64,000 nt of DNA from Paenibacillus glycanilyticus (GTDB lineage: Bacteria; Bacillota; Bacilli; Paenibacillales; Paenibacillaceae), in assembly GCF_030161375.1 (NCBI RefSeq), contig NZ_BSSQ01000024.1, forward strand, positions 61,844 through 125,843, in the 5' to 3' direction. How positions within the stretch are numbered: position 1 is the first letter of the stretch; each line of letters starts with the position of its first letter. Positions 61,292 through 64,000 of this stretch are shown here, piece by piece. The notes below the pieces were generated by a model that searched no databases, had not been told where the DNA came from, and worked only from the letters and a program-made list of their open reading frames with translations. The translations under genes and the position numbers were made by a program.

Positions 61292-61332
61292 TTTTCGCAC
61301 CTCATGTTAGTTGTTTTGTGAGCAGTAACTGA

Positions 61333-62694
61333 TTATCTTGCTGCAGAAAAATCTCGTGTAATATTATTTAGCCATTTGGATTGACGATAACGAATGAGGG
61401 CAATCGGTGCCTTTATCACTTCGTCTAAACAGATAATGGCGAACACGGCTATCGGCGGGAGCTGCCATACAAAGGCGCTTAAATAACCCAAAGGCAAAAT
61501 GATGCCCCACATAACGATCAAATCACACCAGAATCCAAACTTGGAATCACCTCCCGCAACAAATATCCCTCCGATCGTTACGGAGTTAATTGATTTTGGG
61601 ATACAGTAGTAAGCACAAATAAATAACATCCCGCTTAAATAATGTTGCGCTTCAGCATCTAAACTTACGACTTGAACAACGAATGGTTTAACGATTAACG
61701 TCATAATGCCTGCCAAGACGCCAAATACAATAGAATAGAATGTTATCACATTTCCAGCATTCTTAGCCATCTCTATCTGGCCGTTGCCCAAATATTTTCC
61801 GATTAGAACGGAACCCCCGCTTGCAATGCCTCCGCATAAGACGATCATTAAATTCTTAACAACGCTAGCTACAGAGTTCGCAGCTACCATGTCTGCGTTG
61901 ATATGGCCAAATATCGCGGCTGTTGCCGTAATCGCACATCCCCATACCATATAATTCCCTTGAATTGGGAAAGTATATTTCAAATAATCTTTTTGCAGCT
62001 TTCGTTGTATTGTATCACGCCTTCTAAATTTGAACTTAATTCCCCCCTTACCCTTAACGGAGTGAGCGATACAGCAGCCAAATTCGATAATACGAGCTAC
62101 CACGGTCGATAACGCAACTGCAATTATAGCTTTATCGGGATCGTTTGGATACAGAATAAAAATACAAATAGCATTAAGAACAATATTGAGAACGAGGCAC
62201 ACGGAACTTATCCAAGCACTCAAACGCGCATTCTCCATACTTCTTACAACACTGAAATACATCTGTGAGATGCCGCCTACCAAGTAGGAAAAAGAAAGGA
62301 TCTGCAGGAATTTGGAGCCGTAGCGAATCAGTTCCCCGTCAACTGTAAATAAGCTCATCAGCACATCGGGTATGAATACGGATATCCCAAAGAACAAGAC
62401 GGAAACGGCCAAAGAATACAAGCATCCAATACTTAAGATGCGTTCAATCGTTTGTACATCTTTTTTGCCCCAATATTGTGCGGTTAAGATCCCTACGCCT
62501 GCAGCGAGACCCATATAAAATAACGTTAGCACAAACGTTACCTGACCCGCTAGCGAAACGGCAGACATCGCAGATTGATTGATAAAACCCAACATGACGA
62601 CATCTACGGTTACAGCCAAAGCAGAAATGAGATTCTGCAAAGCAATTGGTATCACCAAACGAATCAACTGCTGATTGAAATTCTTACGCCACAT
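61333..62694 (-). CDS. MATE-family multidrug efflux transporter
   Basis: 453 aa, 12 predicted TM helices in two halves, opening QLIRLVIPIALQNLISALAV and with GLAAGVGILTAQYWGKKD between TM2 and TM3. Exports cationic compounds using Na+ or H+. The ATG at 62694 (MWRKNF) has AGAAGG 6 nt upstream. Divergent from an AraC-type gene, which may control it. Confidence 0.9.
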   Translation of the reverse strand: MWRKNFNQQLIRLVIPIALQNLISALAVTVDVVMLGFINQSAMSAVSLAGQVTFVLTLFYMGLAAGVGILTAQYWGKKDVQTIERILSIGCLYSLAVSVLFFGISVFIPDVLMSLFTVDGELIRYGSKFLQILSFSYLVGGISQMYFSVVRSMENARLSAWISSVCLVLNIVLNAICIFILYPNDPDKAIIAVALSTVVARIIEFGCCIAHSVKGKGGIKFKFRRRDTIQRKLQKDYLKYTFPIQGNYMVWGCAITATAAIFGHINADMVAANSVASVVKNLMIVLCGGIASGGSVLIGKYLGNGQIEMAKNAGNVITFYSIVFGVLAGIMTLIVKPFVVQVVSLDAEAQHYLSGMLFICAYYCIPKSINSVTIGGIFVAGGDSKFGFWCDLIVMWGIILPLGYLSAFVWQLPPIAVFAIICLDEVIKAPIALIRYRQSKWLNNITRDFSAAR

Positions 62695-62810
62695 GACAAA
62701 CCTTCTCCCCAAATGAATTACTATTTAAAAATAGTACAAATTTCATTGGATTACCATAAAAATCGCGTATAATAATATCAAAATCGTATTTTTCTTGGGA
62801 GGACTATTCA

Positions 62811-63683
62811 TTGCAGCTAGACGTCTTTTCTGATCTTTCTGAACAGGTTGACTACAATTTAGCGAATCTTAAACTCAGAGTCGCGAAAGGGACCTTAATT
62901 CAGTTCGATAAACTCGAAGCAGCTTGCCATTGGCACTCCGATCTTGAATTTATCTCTGTTTTAGACGGGTATATGAGCTTTTACGTACAAGGAGAGACCG
63001 TTCTGTTAGAAAAAGGGCAAGGGATATTCGTCAATAGCAAACGGCTCCATTACGGATATTCTTCCGATATGTCAGATTGCACTTACTTCGTGGTATGTAT
63101 TCATCCTTCGTTAATTGGGAACGAGAGCTGGATTGGGACAGAATATTGGGAAGAGAAGTTTGGAGATAACACGGAGGATTATATGGTCCTTAAAGAGGAT
63201 TGTTCTTGGCAAAATGAGGTTCTTACCAGCATAGATCGGCTATACGCCGAAATGCACAGCCAGAGCCGCAACCCTCTTCTATTGCTATCGCTAGCTGTAT
63301 CGTTATGTGCAGCGACAGGCGGTCATATCAAAGCGAGAAATCATAAAATAAAGATTGATCACGCTTGGTCATATATTTGGATGATGACCTCATTTATTCA
63401 TGCGAATTATGAAAATAAGATCACGCTTGATGATATAGCATCTTCGGGTTCCGTAAGCAGATCTCGCTGCTGCAACCTGTTTGGAGAACATATTGGACAA
63501 GCGCCAAATGAGTACCTTACAAATTACCGTCTGAAGAAAAGCTGTGAGTTGCTGGTGGGGACTGGCAGATCCATCAGTGAGGTCGCTTTATCTTGCGGGT
63601 TTCAAAGCGCTAGTTACTACTCCTATGTGTTCAGAAAGGAATTCGGGAAGACTCCTAATGATTACCGTAAACAGCACAGTTAA
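62811..63683 (+). CDS. AraC-family regulator with cupin sensor domain
   Basis: 290 aa. Cupin part (AACHWHSDLEFISVLDGYMS; LEKGQGIFVNSKRLHYGYS) and a C-terminal AraC domain (ITLDDIASSGSVSRSRCCNL; ISEVALSCGFQSASYYSYVF). TTG start with GGGAGG 8 nt upstream. Diverges from the MATE/acetyltransferase operon, its likely target. Confidence 0.9.
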   Translation: MQLDVFSDLSEQVDYNLANLKLRVAKGTLIQFDKLEAACHWHSDLEFISVLDGYMSFYVQGETVLLEKGQGIFVNSKRLHYGYSSDMSDCTYFVVCIHPSLIGNESWIGTEYWEEKFGDNTEDYMVLKEDCSWQNEVLTSIDRLYAEMHSQSRNPLLLLSLAVSLCAATGGHIKARNHKIKIDHAWSYIWMMTSFIHANYENKITLDDIASSGSVSRSRCCNLFGEHIGQAPNEYLTNYRLKKSCELLVGTGRSISEVALSCGFQSASYYSYVFRKEFGKTPNDYRKQHS

Positions 63684-63697
63684 TTAAGCCGCATAAC

Positions 63698-63730
63698 GAA
63701 AAAAAACTCGATCCGTTAAGATCGAGTTTA
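63698..63730 (-). terminator. Terminator of the rRNA-tRNA transcript
   Basis: AAACTCGATC (63704-63713) pairs with GATCGAGTTT (63720-63729); on the minus strand the stem is followed by a T-run. 15 nt past the tRNA. Confidence 0.8.
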
Positions 63731-63744
63731 GTCATTTGTAAGGT

Positions 63745-63827
63745 TGGTGCGCGTAGAGGGACTTGAACCCCCACGGTCGCCCGCCAGATCCTAAGTCTGG
63801 TGCGTCTGCCAATTCCGCCATACGCGC
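63745..63827 (-). tRNA. tRNA-Leu (anticodon UAG)
   Basis: 83 nt on the minus strand with encoded CCA. Acceptor stem GCGCGTA/TACGCGC, D-arm GGCGGAATTGGCAGACGC, anticodon stem CCAGA/TCTGG around loop CTTAGGA (anticodon TAG), a class-II variable arm, and T-arm loop GTTCAAGTC. Reads CUN leucine codons. Confidence 0.95.
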
Positions 63828-63972
63828 ATGTTTAAAACTTGTTCAAAGCTTGCGCCTTGAAAACTGGATGCGAAAGTTTGAATTCCTTAAGTTTTCCGGT
63901 TTCACACCGGGGCCCCCGCAAAGTAATCGGAATTCTCCGCGAAGCCTACGCTTCACTTTGTGGGTTGTTTTA
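63828..63972 (-). other. 23S-to-tRNA spacer, without 5S
   Basis: About 145 bp between the 23S end and the tRNA. It contains a stem that should pair with the 23S 5' flank and the usual post-rRNA string CCAGTTTTCAAGGCGC. I see no 5S gene here. Confidence 0.55.
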
Positions 63973-64000
63973 GGATAAGCCCTCGACCGATTAGTATTCG
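63973..64000 (-). rRNA. 3' end of 23S rRNA (partial)
   Basis: Minus strand CGAATACTAATCGGTCGAG then GGCTTATCC matches the conserved 3' end of Bacillales 23S rRNA. The rest lies beyond the window; the exact mature end is approximate. Confidence 0.85.

Overview
The window looks like chromosome of a Paenibacillus/Cohnella-type member of the Paenibacillaceae (Bacillota). Signs are strong GGAGG ribosome sites with many TTG and GTG starts, lipoprotein solute-binding proteins paired with LplB/YtcP-type permeases, YesN/YesM-like two-component systems with AraC-type outputs, CcpA-type cre sites, and large secreted glycan-active proteins. The window ends at an rRNA operon: a tRNA-Leu(UAG) and the last bases of a 23S gene, both on the minus strand. 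No CRISPR array, phage or plasmid module was seen.

Layout. 0-5.9 kb: a histidine-utilisation operon hutH-hutU-hutI-hutG (minus) with a hairpin-containing leader. 5.9-7.5 kb: an Rrf2-type regulator and a flavin monooxygenase-like gene with a strong palindromic operator between them. 7.5-8.0 and 28.3-29.0 kb: two internally deleted relics of an IS1182-type element. 8-22.7 kb: a carbohydrate uptake locus (solute-binding lipoprotein, sensor kinase, AraC-type response regulator, two divergent permeases, FAD oxidoreductase, LacI regulator, secreted beta-helix protein, parvulin-like foldase). 22.8-32.9 kb: an oxidative/electrophile-stress and small-molecule block (catalase, Dps, ring-cleaving-dioxygenase-like protein, divergent GAPDH, MFS pump, YtcJ-like amidohydrolase, XapX protein, isochorismatase-type and alpha/beta hydrolases). 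32.9-38.1 kb: a second binding-protein/kinase/regulator operon that has no permease. 38.3-40.9 kb: two paralogous LysR regulators and a decayed isochorismatase paralogue. 41-46 kb: an MraY-like transferase, a two-component system, PspA and a small membrane protein, and a PhyH-family dioxygenase. 46.4-48.1 kb: an AraC regulator and an Xre/membrane-protein pair. 48.1-60.4 kb: a second glycan locus with a membrane-spanning AraC regulator, two paralogous binding proteins, two permeases, a beta-propeller glycosidase and a 1171-residue secreted glycosidase. 60.7-63.7 kb: acetyltransferase, MATE pump and an AraC regulator.

The most informative result is that several non-coding motifs recur in front of different operons and suggest circuits. 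(1) A pair of 11-bp direct repeats spaced 21 bp lies before the 8.6-kb binding protein and before the foldase/beta-helix operon, probably read by the AraC-type response regulator at 10.5-12.1 kb. (2) An OxyR-like box, ATAG-N7-CTAT-N7-ATAG, lies before the isochorismatase-type gene and its decayed paralogue 9 kb away. Its CTAT-N7-ATAG core also lies before catalase. The neighbouring LysR pair are candidate regulators. (3) Tandem 11-bp repeats lie in the same place in the promoters of the 45-kb two-component system and the pspA operon. (4) The two promoters of the 48-60 kb glycan locus share a roughly 44-bp operator followed about 80 bp later by a cre-like site. These are read directly from the sequence; the protein that binds each is inference.
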